64,000 nt of DNA from the NCBI GenBank assembly GCA_914767715.1, contig OU612069.1:18783387-18847386 (forward strand), given 5' to 3'. This DNA comes from Membranipora membranacea (Eukaryota > Bryozoa > Gymnolaemata > Cheilostomatida > Membraniporidae). This document shows positions 47,301 to 59,900 of the stretch, one piece after another. The notes beneath the pieces were generated by a model, which saw only the letters and a program-made list of their open reading frames with translations, did no database searches and was not told where the DNA came from. The translations under genes were made by a program, and so were the position numbers. Numbering within the stretch: the first letter of the stretch is position 1; each line of letters opens with the position of its first letter.

Positions 47301-47746
47301 ATTACTTTGTAGGAGGGTATGTCATCCGCTCGACAAAACTGAATTGCTCAAACTGTAGAGATTCACTTATAGATACGGACACTAACGACCCGAATGATGA
47401 TATTACACTGGTGTCCGTCAAGAATAGGGGCGGGCTTGTTGTACTTTCTCCCAACACAAAGAAGCTCTTCGTAGTGAGCGAGCAACTGCTCCGCAATTAT
47501 ATAACACGCAATGGTGTTGACACAAACATACTTATCAAAACCCGAAACAGAGTCCTCAACCATATTCTTTCAAGAAATTTGCATGGATTTATGAAATGTG
47601 CTGTGCATTCCACTTCAACAATCAGATCCCTCATCCACCGAAACATAATGATACGAGTTCATTACGAAACCCAGAAGATTACATCAGAGAAAAATGAAAA
47701 TATCCGATCTAAACTCAATAGATTGGTAATATTTCAGCATCAGTAA
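44313..47746 (+). pseudogene. P-element transposase, THAP9-like, disrupted
   Basis: Exons: 44313-44333 (MASTSQS, donor GTAAGA), 44518-46095, 46357-46931 and 47313-47746. An N-terminal THAP zinc finger (CCCAFGC, FHHFP, LCSKHF) is followed by a basic coiled coil, then the P-type core: FAITIHYYSPKAYRYLR, LVIDSMAIRKRL (first catalytic Asp), ITCDGARSN (second Asp), LDAVHMLKLARNAFG, MDRLFDILNS, GQDHIETLFSKIRSRGGFNN (acidic pair near the end of the RNase H fold) and AGYIGGYVIRS. The reading frame has TAA stops at 45115-45117 and 45409-45411 and a 1-nt frameshift in an A run near 46558-46566, so this copy should not make a full transposase. The catalytic residues are unchanged, so the decay looks recent. 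Confidence 0.9.
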
Positions 47747-48811
47747 CTGGTCTATCTATGCATATCATGATATAAAGTACGCAACTTGTACTTCTAGTGG
47801 TACTTCTGGATGTTCAGTTGCATAATAAGAATAAGACTTCTCATTTATTATTACAACCAATACAAGACACATTATTTATCTTCACTGTTGCTCCTTGCTA
47901 TAACGTTTACAGATATTGCCGACTTCTAATGGTTGTATCTCATTCAATATTTAAGCTAGAGAAAATATTCAAAGACTATGGCGTTGCTTGGTACATCACC
48001 TTTCAGATAAAATTAACTTGTAGGCATTGGTCTACGATATCTCTATGAGAAAAATGCCATTATAGCTAATAATCAGTCACGCTCATATAGTAAAACCATT
48101 CATTGCAGTATGCACTGTGCACAACACAGTATCGTTGTGTCATTGGGGAATTCCAGTTATTATAGGCCTCACTGCTCACTGTATAAGCTCTATATCTGTC
48201 ACCTGTCTAGGTTTATTATTATACTCCATCAAGAGTTAACCAGGGGAAGGCAATTTCTTTTTTATTCATGATCTGTACTACTCACCCTTGTAACATTTAT
48301 TATTTGTCAATCTTGAATAATCTCGGCATTGAATAAGAGTGATGACAATGATTGATGGTCAAAATTAACTAAGCAATGCCAAGATTAAAATTATTTTCCC
48401 ATGTAGTTCAGAATTTCTGCATTTCTGAATATCTCCATTGTTGATCATAGTCCAAAAAAAAAGCTTGCAGGTAAAAAGTCAAATGAATTATTTTAGCAAA
48501 TTGTGAGCAGATAACTCCAAATTTATACAGCCCATTGTTTTTTATATGAGTTTCAATCCACATGAAAAGTATATAAAAGCAATGAACTAAACCATTGATA
48601 AAAGTGGTTCAATAATGTGAGTGGCACTTAGGTGAGTTGGGGGAGTCTATTTTACACACCCATGCAGAAAACTTCATTCAGTCAAATGAATTTAAGCTTT
48701 ATCTATACCACTTTCCCATCCCCCTATCAATCCTTGACCCAGTATAGTAGGTCTATGGCCACCATTAGAAACTAACAAATCTACACACAAACTTGCTTTT
48801 GGCTATTTGAC

Positions 48812-48837
48812 CAATGAACTAAACCTTTAGTTCATTG
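48812..48837. repeat. 26-bp palindrome inserted in the D8C gene 3 flank, 7-bp direct repeat
   Basis: CAATGAACTAAA, CC, TTTAGTTCATTG. The flanks are ATTTGAC (48805-48811) and ATTTGTC (48838-48844). The uninterrupted sequence GGCTATTTGACAGATGAGG is present in the D8C gene 1 flank, so this is a dated insertion or scar. Confidence 0.85.
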
Positions 48838-48844
48838 ATTTGTC

Positions 48845-50735
48845 AGATGAGGGTAGCAGTGATCTCTTGAAAGCAAACTGTTACAAATACACCACACAAA
48901 GCATGAGCCTATCCAGTAAAACTTGAGTTTTGAATTTTGTGTCAAAATAATGCGAAGGTTTCTAACTGCTCTGGAATAGCAATTTTGTTGCTTATTGACA
49001 TGTCAAACATAAGACCATCTCAACAAATTTCCATAGATATACACACAGATCTAGAACAATCCTAATTTGTGTTAAAGTGTTAAAAGACTAATAGTGAGAA
49101 ATCTATGTAGGCCAGTAATACTGGGCAGTTAATTGATTTGGTTTGGTGTAGTTAATACAAAATTGACAATTAAAACTAGTGAGGCGATGAGGGTATATGT
49201 GCGCAGTAGCATCTGAGATGCTATTCCAGGCGTGGAGCCAAAAAATTATTTTTGGCACTGTAGGCAGTCAAAATGTGGGAAAAGAACAAAGAAACATCTA
49301 CCAGCATGGCCCACTTCCTCTGGTTACCTATCCACAGCGAAGACTACACTAGAGCGGCAAGTAGATGCTGCTTCAAATGACATGGGGCATATTTAATCTC
49401 CTGGAGAAGAGCAGGCAAGCTGCTCCATGCGTCAGATGCTTGATGGGTTCGGTTGGCGATGGCCACAGGCAGATGTGGTTTTGGGCAAAGGAAGATTTAG
49501 TTTGGAAGTTTGACTGTTGTAGGGTTGGCAAGGTCGAGGGGAATTTTGTGATAGAGGGAATGAGCAACAAGGCCAATCCATCGAGTATATAAATGTGGGA
49601 CAGGTAGAATTTTTGCTTTTTTAAACTTTGAACAGTATGCTCGTTGGGAGGAATATTGAAAACATTTCTCACTTATCTCTTTTGGAGGATAGCGATCTTG
49701 TCAAATTGAGTTTTTTTGGCGCGTTGTCCCAAGTTTTAATGCTACTTAATGCTAATGCATTGTAAAGCAAGATCATGGCTGATTGTGGTAGGATTTTGCA
49801 TGCTCTAAATGACGTCCAGAATTTTGTTTAAAGAGTTTCAGAAAATGAGCTTCCAAATTTAGTGTTTGATTTAATGTTACACCTAAAAAGACAAGACAAG
49901 ACCGCCTGAGAACATCGTCTAGATGAAAAATTATATCAGCTAAGACCGTATTCAGGTTTTTTTCTTTGATCAAAAAAGTTGGTGTCATCAGCAAAAGGTA
50001 TTGTGTCAAAATAACTGGTATGTTTGAGCAGAACATTTTATATATATACTTTTATTGGCAACCAAAGTCATCTCATTTGATAAGTTTTGCGCTCAGTGCC
50101 GGAAAAAAAGTGTGATTTAACCATTTACAAAATTTCTTGTCCGACTGAGAAAAAGGTTTTAAGGATATTTAGATTAAGGATTGATAATGAATGCATATTG
50201 GTCAACATTATCCAAATTTAAAATACAAAACAAGCTTGACGATGTCTGTATTTATTGGTCAACTAATTTCGAATTGAGAAAACAAACAAGAAGAGGAAAA
50301 CAAGTGTTATTGCAGCCAGGAATTATCAAAGAGAAGGGAATGAAATAAAAGGGCCACACTATACTTGATGTTAAAGCGTTGATAAAAGCAAACATCGATA
50401 AAGGTAGTTGATGATACAACCCTACTACTGACACTGACAGCGAATGTATATGTTAGTGTACACTGCCCTGTTGGTTTAGTGTGAAGTGTGCGGGCTCTAA
50501 TAAATAAATAAAGGGACTGGTATGAATGATAATCAGACAAAATGGAGTAACAAAGGTAATAAATCAAAAGTCTAAATTCAAACTGCAAATATTAAGTTTA
50601 GTCTCCAATTCTCGGGAAGGATGGGTTATATTCTAGAGCAGTTTTATCGGCCTGATCATCTTGAGAATTCCAATTAAACTATTTTGTGGAATAAATAGAC
50701 ATTTAAAAGAAATTTAACAAAACTTAGTGCTCACA
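48845..50735. other. Intergenic between the D8C cluster and UGDH
   Basis: The first part continues the D8C 3' flank homology (GAGGGTAGCAGTGATCTCTT, AAGCATGAGCCTATCCAGTAAA) to about 49150. I recognise no gene in the rest. Confidence 0.5.
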
Positions 50736-50737
50736 AC

Positions 50738-50876
50738 CTTCCCACAATGCAGTTCATATCAAGTATTGCCAGTGAGTTACATTCTTCTTTTAAATGACCA
50801 GCGAACCTCAGATTATTGCATTATGGGATCGAAAGAGTCAAATTCACATTCTGCAGCAATCAACTGCATTGTGGGA
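50738..50876. promoter_or_regulatory. Cluster of three CCCACAATGCA-type motifs 3' of UGDH
   Basis: CCTTCCCACAATGCAG at about 50738-50752, TGCATTATGGGA at about 50818-50829 and TGCATTGTGGGA at about 50865-50876, all within 170 bp of the UGDH stop. A function is inference. Confidence 0.4.
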
Positions 50877-50902
50877 TAGCTAGATGACAATTCAATAAGA
50901 GT

Positions 50903-53900
50903 CTAATGGTAGCCGTTGAGAGTATTTTGGATTTTTTTGCCAACAGTGTGCACCTGGAATCCTATAGATTGTAGCATTGTGTGATCAAGTAGTAAGCGTC
51001 CATCGAAAACAAACGCTGGCTTGTACATAGAGTTATATATCTTCTCATAATCATATGTCTGCAAAACACAAAGCATAATAATATAATATATTATTAAAAT
51101 AATATTGTAATATAATATATTGATATAATACAATGACATCATTGTGAATCCTAATAAACAGCCCTAGCCTTAGATCAATCGGTGTCAACTTGCAATTGCT
51201 CTTGTTCAACATTGAATAATATTAGTAGTAGAAAATGCTTTAATATTGTGAAAATGGAATTACAGTTAATTTCATCGGTAACATTCTACCCATTTGAGCA
51301 ATTAAATGTCAAGGTTAGGATAACACTTAGCCAACGTGTTGGCACTGATTGGCGGGAGGGGAGAAGAAGAGCCAATGCCTAATCATATAGACCCTTCAGG
51401 AAAGTTAGACAATGTCAAGGTTAAAGGTACTTTCAGGAAACTTTTGAAAAGTTGGATATTGCAAAAGATGAAAACTTGATGACCCGATGTGGTTTCGAGC
51501 TCTTGGATCTCTAAGCAGGCGCTATTAGGACACGTGTTAACCGAATCCTTAATCCTTAAAGTGGAAGACAACCACAAAAGCTATATTTTGATATTTGATG
51601 CGTAATGATGTACTCCTTCTGAATTTGGATGTTATAAATGAAGGTTAAATTTTAAAATTGTAATTATTTTAATTACAAACTCTCTTCCACCATTTTGTTT
51701 CAGTAACCCAAATACCCGTACTCTCCAATTAAATGTATAATTGGAAAAAAATATATCAAAGGCAGTCCAAAAAGTGCTTCTAATATGGAGGATAAGGCTG
51801 ACCTTGAACTCATCCCATTCCGTACAGACGACTATAGCGTGTGAGTCAGCGGTAGCAGAGTAGGGATCATGTGATATCGTCACTAGTCTATCTACTGTGT
51901 CGTCTGTGTCTCCACATACTGATGGATGCTTCAGATCACTACAATACACAGTCGTATAACAGTAAGTAAGAGTTCATTCAATTTTCAAATCACTACAATA
52001 TAGTTATAAAGCCATATGTAAGAGTTTGTATATCACACTGATGACATAATACTATTGCATGTATATCTCTGATCAAAGGAGAGTGAATTAATTCACTCAG
52101 CATGAGTACCATCACAAGAAGTTTGAAGTGACAACCAGTTGTCAGTTTCATTGATTATAGGGACGAGAATATGTTTGGTACCCACACTAAATTAGCTCTG
52201 GCGATCTGAGATACACATGTCAATAATGTAGCCTTGATGTCAGTGGGCTTGTATACTCTTGAATATAATGTACCTGCATCATATTGTCAGTTTTTAGGAC
52301 TTGGTGCTCAGTCCTCCACATTTATTTGTCGCTTAACTCAAAAAGAGAATAAATATGTATCCATTATTATTTATGGTTGATATCAAAATAAACCTCTTTC
52401 ATGTTCAATACTTATAAATTATTTTGTTAAATACATTTTTTTGACTGCCATAAGCGAATCACTACGATACAGCCATATAGCGGTATGTAAAAGACTATTT
52501 ATAGTATCCATTATACTTGATATACCTCTTCGGGGATCATACACAGAAAGGGCAACTTCAAATATTTGCGAAAATGTGACAAATGTCATACATGGTTTAA
52601 GCTTCCTTTCTTTAACCGCCTAGTAAACCTGGGATGAAAAGAGCTTTCAAATGTACCTGTATATTTGTGCATCTTCCACTTTGGGGTCGTATATCGTTAC
52701 ACTGGCCCCTTCATCAAGTAGGTATTTACATATCGCTATACTGCTAGACTCCCTGAAAACAGTCGCAAACATCACCTCCAATACATGACGAAAATGAAGG
52801 TGGGGGAAATAACTTTGTTTGTAATGTTGTTTACAATCATTGGTATCATGATACATAAAGAGAGTACAGATTTGACAGATCCTGATAGGACTTGGTGCGA
52901 CAAACCACATTACAATGTCTTATTTGATGAATGCTGCTCGTAGCCTACGAGTTGATATGGCCATTGTGGGAACACCAGTACACACACAAACTTGTTGGCC
53001 ATACAATATAGATGAACCTTTATTGGTGAACAGTAAAAAATATTATGCCGGTTTTGATACTTTACATCCGCTTCGATGCGTCTGGAAAATATAAAAGGTT
53101 GTCTTCTCTTTTGTTGTGAGGGTGCAACTCCTAATCACTATGTGACTAACAATGAAAAACATAAATAATAGAAAAAATCTCTGTAGAAGACGGCTGTGTT
53201 TTCACTGCAGGTTATTTCATGAGATTTATCCCCCAGATTCTGCTTTTATCATATAAGTTATCTTTGGAAACGACCAAAAATCTGCTTTCTGTGACATTGA
53301 AACGAAATATTTGGTTGCTCCAAATGAGAGCTAGAAGAAAGGCAAAATCTGGTGGGATAATATGAATGAAAAATCTGATGGAAAAATTTGTAGTGTAAAT
53401 GCAGCTTAAAGACTACTCATAGACCAAAGCATGCTAAATACAGATAAAGTTGGTCAGATTTGCATTGCATTGAATTTTTTACCGTGCAAATCTGACACAA
53501 CTTTAACATGCATTGGCTTTGGGTAGTCTTTAAGATAAGCTGCTTGAGTCATACCTCGTATCTTTGGTATCTTTCTTGAATGAGAATCCCATGATGGTAA
53601 TCTTCTTATTGGTGACTGTGTTAAACAGTGCCTCTACTATACGATTAGCGAATCTTCTCCTCTGGTATTCGTTTAGATTCACCACCTATAGAAGATAGGA
53701 GATATGCACAGAAAGGATTCTTTTAGTCTTATGATGCTGGAGCAGGCGATTTCCAAATCTCAATCTGTTGAAGGTTAAGCTAGAAACTAATAAGGAGTTG
53801 CGACCTGATGCAATTAATTGCACATCCTCTGGCAAATTGTTAGGTTCTTTGAGTCTCATGATGGTTTTCCTTCTGCTAGAGAGATTGGTAATAATTAACA

Positions 53901-56900
53901 TCAAATTCATGATACATCATATTCTCATGCTTGTTAAGCTATTTTCTGTATAAAATCTGAAAACTCTAGTATTAATAGTATCTATCTACTGATTTTATTT
54001 CTCATTAAACAGGAAAAACTTAGGGATGGTGCACAATGGCCAATACTCTTATCTTATTGAGTCAGGATTGGCCCTGTTGTACTCTCCCCTATAAACCCTA
54101 CACACCGCTTCTTTTGTATTTGTGATTGAATATAAAAAACTATGCTCAATACTAATAGCAGAGGTTTTGTATACAAACAAACAACATAAAACAAATTAGA
54201 TTGCCCCTAGACTCAACTTTAAACTATTTTTTGGAATCAACTGCAGGAGTTGTCCTACGAACACATGCACCATCATTAATACTCATAATTTTTACCAAGG
54301 CCTGTTCATTAGCACCACCTTGCTCAGAGCAGTGTCATATATCTGTTGCCCGGTGAGCGTAAGCACTGCTTTCAGGAATCGTTCAAGGTCAACAAGTGAA
54401 ACCATTTTGCCCCATGTCAAATTGGCCAAATCAAGGTCATTTATCGGGCATCGATTCCAAACAATGGTGTTCAATAATATAAGACACTCCAGGCCATTCA
54501 AGTGTTCAGGGTCAGCAATCCAAGTCCCTAATGTGATGAAAACTGGAGACAGAGCGAGCTCGTTCATCCCACAAATAACTGAATGGGACATGGTTCATCT
54601 GTAACGCTAATCATCACACGCATGCTTGTGTATGCATTATGTAACAATATGTATCCAAGGAATACACACACCTCAAGGAGTAGTCACAAAAACAAGTCAA
54701 CCCATCCCTCCTCTTGGTGATTCTTTGACCGCTGACTTCATCTTGCCTAGCAGTGTAGCGTAGCAGGCAAATAAATAATATACACTATTCTCATCCATCT
54801 GAGCTAGCCAACGATGAGTTCTAGCTAACATGAGATAGCCCCAGAAATAGCTAAACTTAACTCTAGGGAACATTACGTTTAGTTACTTTAGTTAGTGTGG
54901 GATAGCCTTAGAGCTTACCTGTTGCCAATATTCAGCTACTTCTGGTAGATTGAGACTCTCACATAAATAGACCAGATTGAGGACATCCTTCTGAAAACAA
55001 CTTCCTCCAAACCCTGAACACATATATAACAGCAGATTCTTAGAAGAAAATGTGAATTTGAGCTTTATATGAGAGGAAGAAAAAAACAAAAGTGAAGTGG
55101 AAAATTTTAGGAGTCAGATGTGTGCAATGAATATCAGTGTATCTAGTTAATATATGCCATCATCGGCATTTGAATCCAAGTAAGTTATCGTTAAGTTTTG
55201 CACACAAATTTCAAATATTGCACATGTGAATGCCTGAGAACTTACCAACGCTAGCCTTAAGGAAGTGGGGGCCTATACGCTTGTCCGTACCGACAGCATG
55301 GGCTACTTCCTCTACGTTAGCCCCTGTCTCCTCACACACGGCTGAGATTGCGTTTATACTGGATATACGCTGTGCCAGGAATGCGTTAGCGGCCTAAAAC
55401 ACAGGCAAGTAAATGTTTAATGGGTTGTCTATAGTAATAGTGCATTCAACATAAATTAGAACCAACGACAGCATTTTAGTTTACCCAAATGTATTCACTT
55501 ATCATGGTGATTAGCATCGTGTTTATTGCAGGTCTTTTGAAATTAGTTAAACTTTGGACAACATTTATATATGGCCATTATTAAAATGAAATATTTATTG
55601 ATGAATTTGGTTTTTTAGGATGAACATCATACAAATAGTAAATTCCATCTTGTAAGAAAACTCTTTAGGATCATACCAGTTTTGAAAGCTCGGAACTCCA
55701 TGTATTTGTGGTAATAATTCTCTCAGAAGGAACCCAATTTTCATAGATGCTACACAACGTCTCAATGGCGGCCTTGCCTTGTGTTGATTCTTCTCCACCA
55801 ATCAGAACACGGTCTGGGAAAAGTAGGTCATTAATGGCTGTACCTTCAGCTAAAAACTCCGGATTGGATAGCACCTGCAATAGTTCAAACAAAATGTGAC
55901 TGAAATCATGCCAACACTGAAGCTGAAGTAATATAAGATTTATTTTTAAACCCTCTACAGAACTATTTTTCGAAATTGTTCAAATGGAGTAGTTTGTAGA
56001 AAAAGCTTGACAAAACAAACAATGCAAGGCTTTATGATCACAAACAGCGACAGCTTTTAATGTAGCGTTATATTATAAGTCAAAATCTGGCATCTTTATG
56101 AATATCCCACAATGCAACTATTTGGTATTCCCAGTGTGATCAGGCCAAAGTACTGCATTTATTATGACAGTTGTTTCCTGGGCTTTCCAGGCTGGAGATG
56201 CATTGTGGGATTGTTGTTGAAACGCCCTACTAGCAGAGTACTTGTATATAGCCTACATAGTGTTCATGGCACTTTGGCAAGCAACCATTCTTCAGATGAT
56301 GACCAGCCAACATGTGTGGTATTATTACAACTTGACTCATAATTACTCAACAATGGGTGGAGGTGGGGGTTGCAAAACTCAAGAATTTTAAAATCATATG
56401 GTAACAAATGTTTTTTTATAGCAATTCACATAATAATTGCTTGGGTACCTATGCTGTATGATCGAGGGTGCAATATAACAGCCCCCAACTACACAGCTTG
56501 ATTCATCACTCCTACATGTCAGAGTTTCGTCACCAAAATTTGATAATTATCCACTCAATGATGATGACGTGAGGTAGTAATACTTAAGACTGTGAGTAAC
56601 AGACAAAGTATTCAGGCTACCATTAATATTGTGTCTACATACTAGACGTAGACTAGCTAGAGTACCAAATCTGATGACAGGGGTTCACCACTGCCCCCTC
56701 TTAAAGCAACCATGGCCTTCATTATGACATAATGCATGATAAGTCAGTATGACCAATTGCGTGTCAAATTAACCCAACAGTGGGTATTGAGTCGATGGTA
56801 AATTAATCACAACCCAAATTGGTCATCACCACAGCTGATTATTAATCAGCACCATTGTACATTAAAACATAATCAAATTCATTTTAAATTCAATCAAGAT

Positions 56901-59900
56901 AGCTCTGAGTAAAATATTATTGGTGATGATTATAATTGAGACTCTGGTACGACCAGTTTGATGTCGCGTGTAGATAGTACCCAGACGTCACACAGCACAG
57001 AAAAGTGGATCAAGCAAAGATGGTAGTCAAGCTGGGGACACTTAGTCTTGTCACGAATATGATTAGGATAGATAATAGTTGTCCCAGAGCTAGCTGGCAT
57101 GCAAGGTCAACAAAATAACCCGGTTTATACCATTATTACACTAATTAGTAAATACAAGCTATAGTTTAGCTTAGAGGTGAGTTAATGTTAGCTAGTAACA
57201 TAGACCTACTAATAATAAATTATTAAATTAAATTAATTATTAGTAGGTCTATGGCTAGTAACCAATATCGGCTAAGCGAAAACTCATAAAATTAAGAGTA
57301 GGAGAGTAAACGTTAACTAGCAATTAATTTGTCTGTGCAAATTTTTTTGATGAAAAAAGATCACTCCTCTAGGGTTGTATTATAAATATATAAGATGTTT
57401 ACTTGGAAATGAGACTTTAGCTTTGATGATTCCACATCCTCTTCACTTTGTAGGCCCTATCCCCCAATGCGCAAACTAGCTAACCTTTATCCTATTATAT
57501 AGACAGTAAATCACCCCCAAACTAGCTAACACTTACACCCTTTATATATACATTAAGTCACCCCAATTCCCAAACTAACATTTACTCCTCTTTATATAGA
57601 CATCATTGTTTACCTGGAATGACACATTAGGTTTGACAGCGCTGGTAGCCTTCAGTATTCTCAGTATACTCTCGGCAGCTTTAACAGGCACAGTACTCTT
57701 CTCTACTATAATCTTATGACCTTCGCTGACTGCTGAGCTGATCGATCGAGCCGCTGACTCAATGTACTTTAAATCGGCAGCGCGACCCTAGAAATTAAAA
57801 TTTTGAATATTTATAGATTTTTCTTCATTATATGTTTATTTTTATTGATATCAAAGATGTCCCATGTATCTAATGAAAAAAAACTAAATAATTGTGGCAA
57901 TCAGAAAGTTAAAAAGTAGAGTTGTGATAGCCCATTGAGACCGTTTGCAAGCTAGAAAAGGGCAAAATATCCATACAGGCTGCAGTGATACACTAATCAT
58001 GCGATACACAGTATACTATTGCATGATATCTCTGATCGATAGAGAGTGAACTTATTCATTTCGTATGCGTACCATCACATGGAATTTGGTGTGACAACCC
58101 GAGTTCAAATCACTAACAAGGGGCGGGTTCACGTTAGGTACTGCTACTAAAATGACTCAAACAATCAGATATACACATGTTAATAGTGTAGTCTCGATGT
58201 GAGTGTGCTGCAGTGACTCATCAATGATTGACCGAATCGCAATCAAACCTAGCTTGAGCACCTACTTGGCGATGTACTCAGGCTATCACATACTAACACA
58301 TACCTTGCCTATACCAAAGTTCTTGGTGGGTGTGTTCACAGATATGAATATAATATCAGCATCAATTATAGCCTGAGTGATATTTGTAGAGAAGAAGAGA
58401 TTCTTGTCTCGCACCTGCTTCACCATCTCAAACAGTCCCGGCTACAAATAAATCAGACCCTCGGGCTTGATGATGTAATTATCAATACGATATCGTATAA
58501 TAGTAATAATATCATATAGCGTGTCATTTGAATGGAAATTGACAAGAGTTGTTTTCCATTTTAACAAAGGGAAACAATTCCTAAAATACTTTACAATCTC
58601 GCCTTATTCAATTTACAGAATACGTACTTACTATCTACCTCAGTTTTTCCTTTTCTGAACTTACTCTCAGTAAATCAGCAAAATATTTTTGAGAAGCAAT
58701 CAGCATTTCTCAAAATCCCATTATTAAATAATAATATTTCTTGAAATATATCGAAAAAAGGTAGCAGCCAGGATCGTCATAGCACCATAAACATGTATTT
58801 ATACAATGTTTAGGTGTAGCACCCATAACAGCAATTGATAAATGACCTGATTCTTGCTTTCGTAGATCGTAGGCGGTTGACAGTCTTACTGTTTTCAATT
58901 GATTGGGAAATAGCTAGAGGTATCGCATAAACAAACAAATTCTCGATAGTTCGGTTTAAATTATAGGTTAGGCTATTTTGTTGATTATTCAAACGCTTCG
59001 TTCAGGCAGTGATTGTGATTTCATGCAAATATCAACAAGTAGCTCATTTTACTTTGAACAACTGAGCAAATCAGATTAGTTTTCACACCATAACTCCCAA
59101 ATTAATAATCAGGTTTCCTACTTAGTGATATCTGGATAAGTGGGACCCTGGCACATAAAATGCTCAGAAGATCAGATAAGATTGACAGTGTCTGAAGACA
59201 GATCATGATTGCTCGTTTAGCAGAATAGTGGGCAGTGTACTTAAAGCATAAATATAAGTTATATCGTAAAACCTTGTAATAAAGTCACCAGTGACTTGTA
59301 AAATAATACACTTATAGAGGACTTTTTATCAAAATCACGATTTCCTTTTTGTCGGCACAGAGGTTATGTCTTTGAAATAGTTCAGAAGCGGTTTAATTCC
59401 TTGGTGACTTATAAGTGTGTTGTGACTTGGATATGTGAAAAAGATTTCTTTAGAAAATACAGTAATTCGCTGACAAGTCTTGTGACCTTACAGTGAGGTT
59501 TTATAGTAGGTAGATAAGTAGCAAGCTTCGTTGTAAAACGACCACAATCAAGTACACCTATTGGCATGGCAGCGTAGGATGCTTGGAAATACCGTCCTGC
59601 CTTCAGGGAATCCCTAATTTTATAACTTTGCTGTGCTTTCAAGTTTTAACCCAAAGAGGTTTATAGGGCATTTAGCATACAGAAACACAAACATACCTCA
59701 TAGATGGGGAGTTCCTCCGAGTTCCAGGCATCGATACGTGTTTGATTGAGATCTACGATGTTAAATTTAACTTTGGGACACTTGAGAGCCATCACAGCAC
59801 ATGATGGCCCTCCGACATAACCGGCTCCGATACAACATACATTCATAATGGTGATCTTCTGCTCACGATAATCTGTCAGAATAGATAGTGTATAAGGTGT

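Larger units (their letters stand above)
42813..48757 (+). mobile_element. P-superfamily DNA transposon, 5.9 kb
   Basis: The ends are CATAGACCTACTA (42813-42825) and its exact complement (48745-48757). The target duplication GCCACCAT is perfect (42805-42812 and 48758-48765). The flanks join to a sequence matching the uninterrupted 3' flanks of D8C genes 1 and 2, which proves an insertion. Eight-bp duplications are the rule for P elements. Subterminal inverted blocks are large: left about 42825-42902 and 43597-43840 pair with right 47890-48223. About 530 bp lie outside the inverted block on the right only. Confidence 0.92.
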
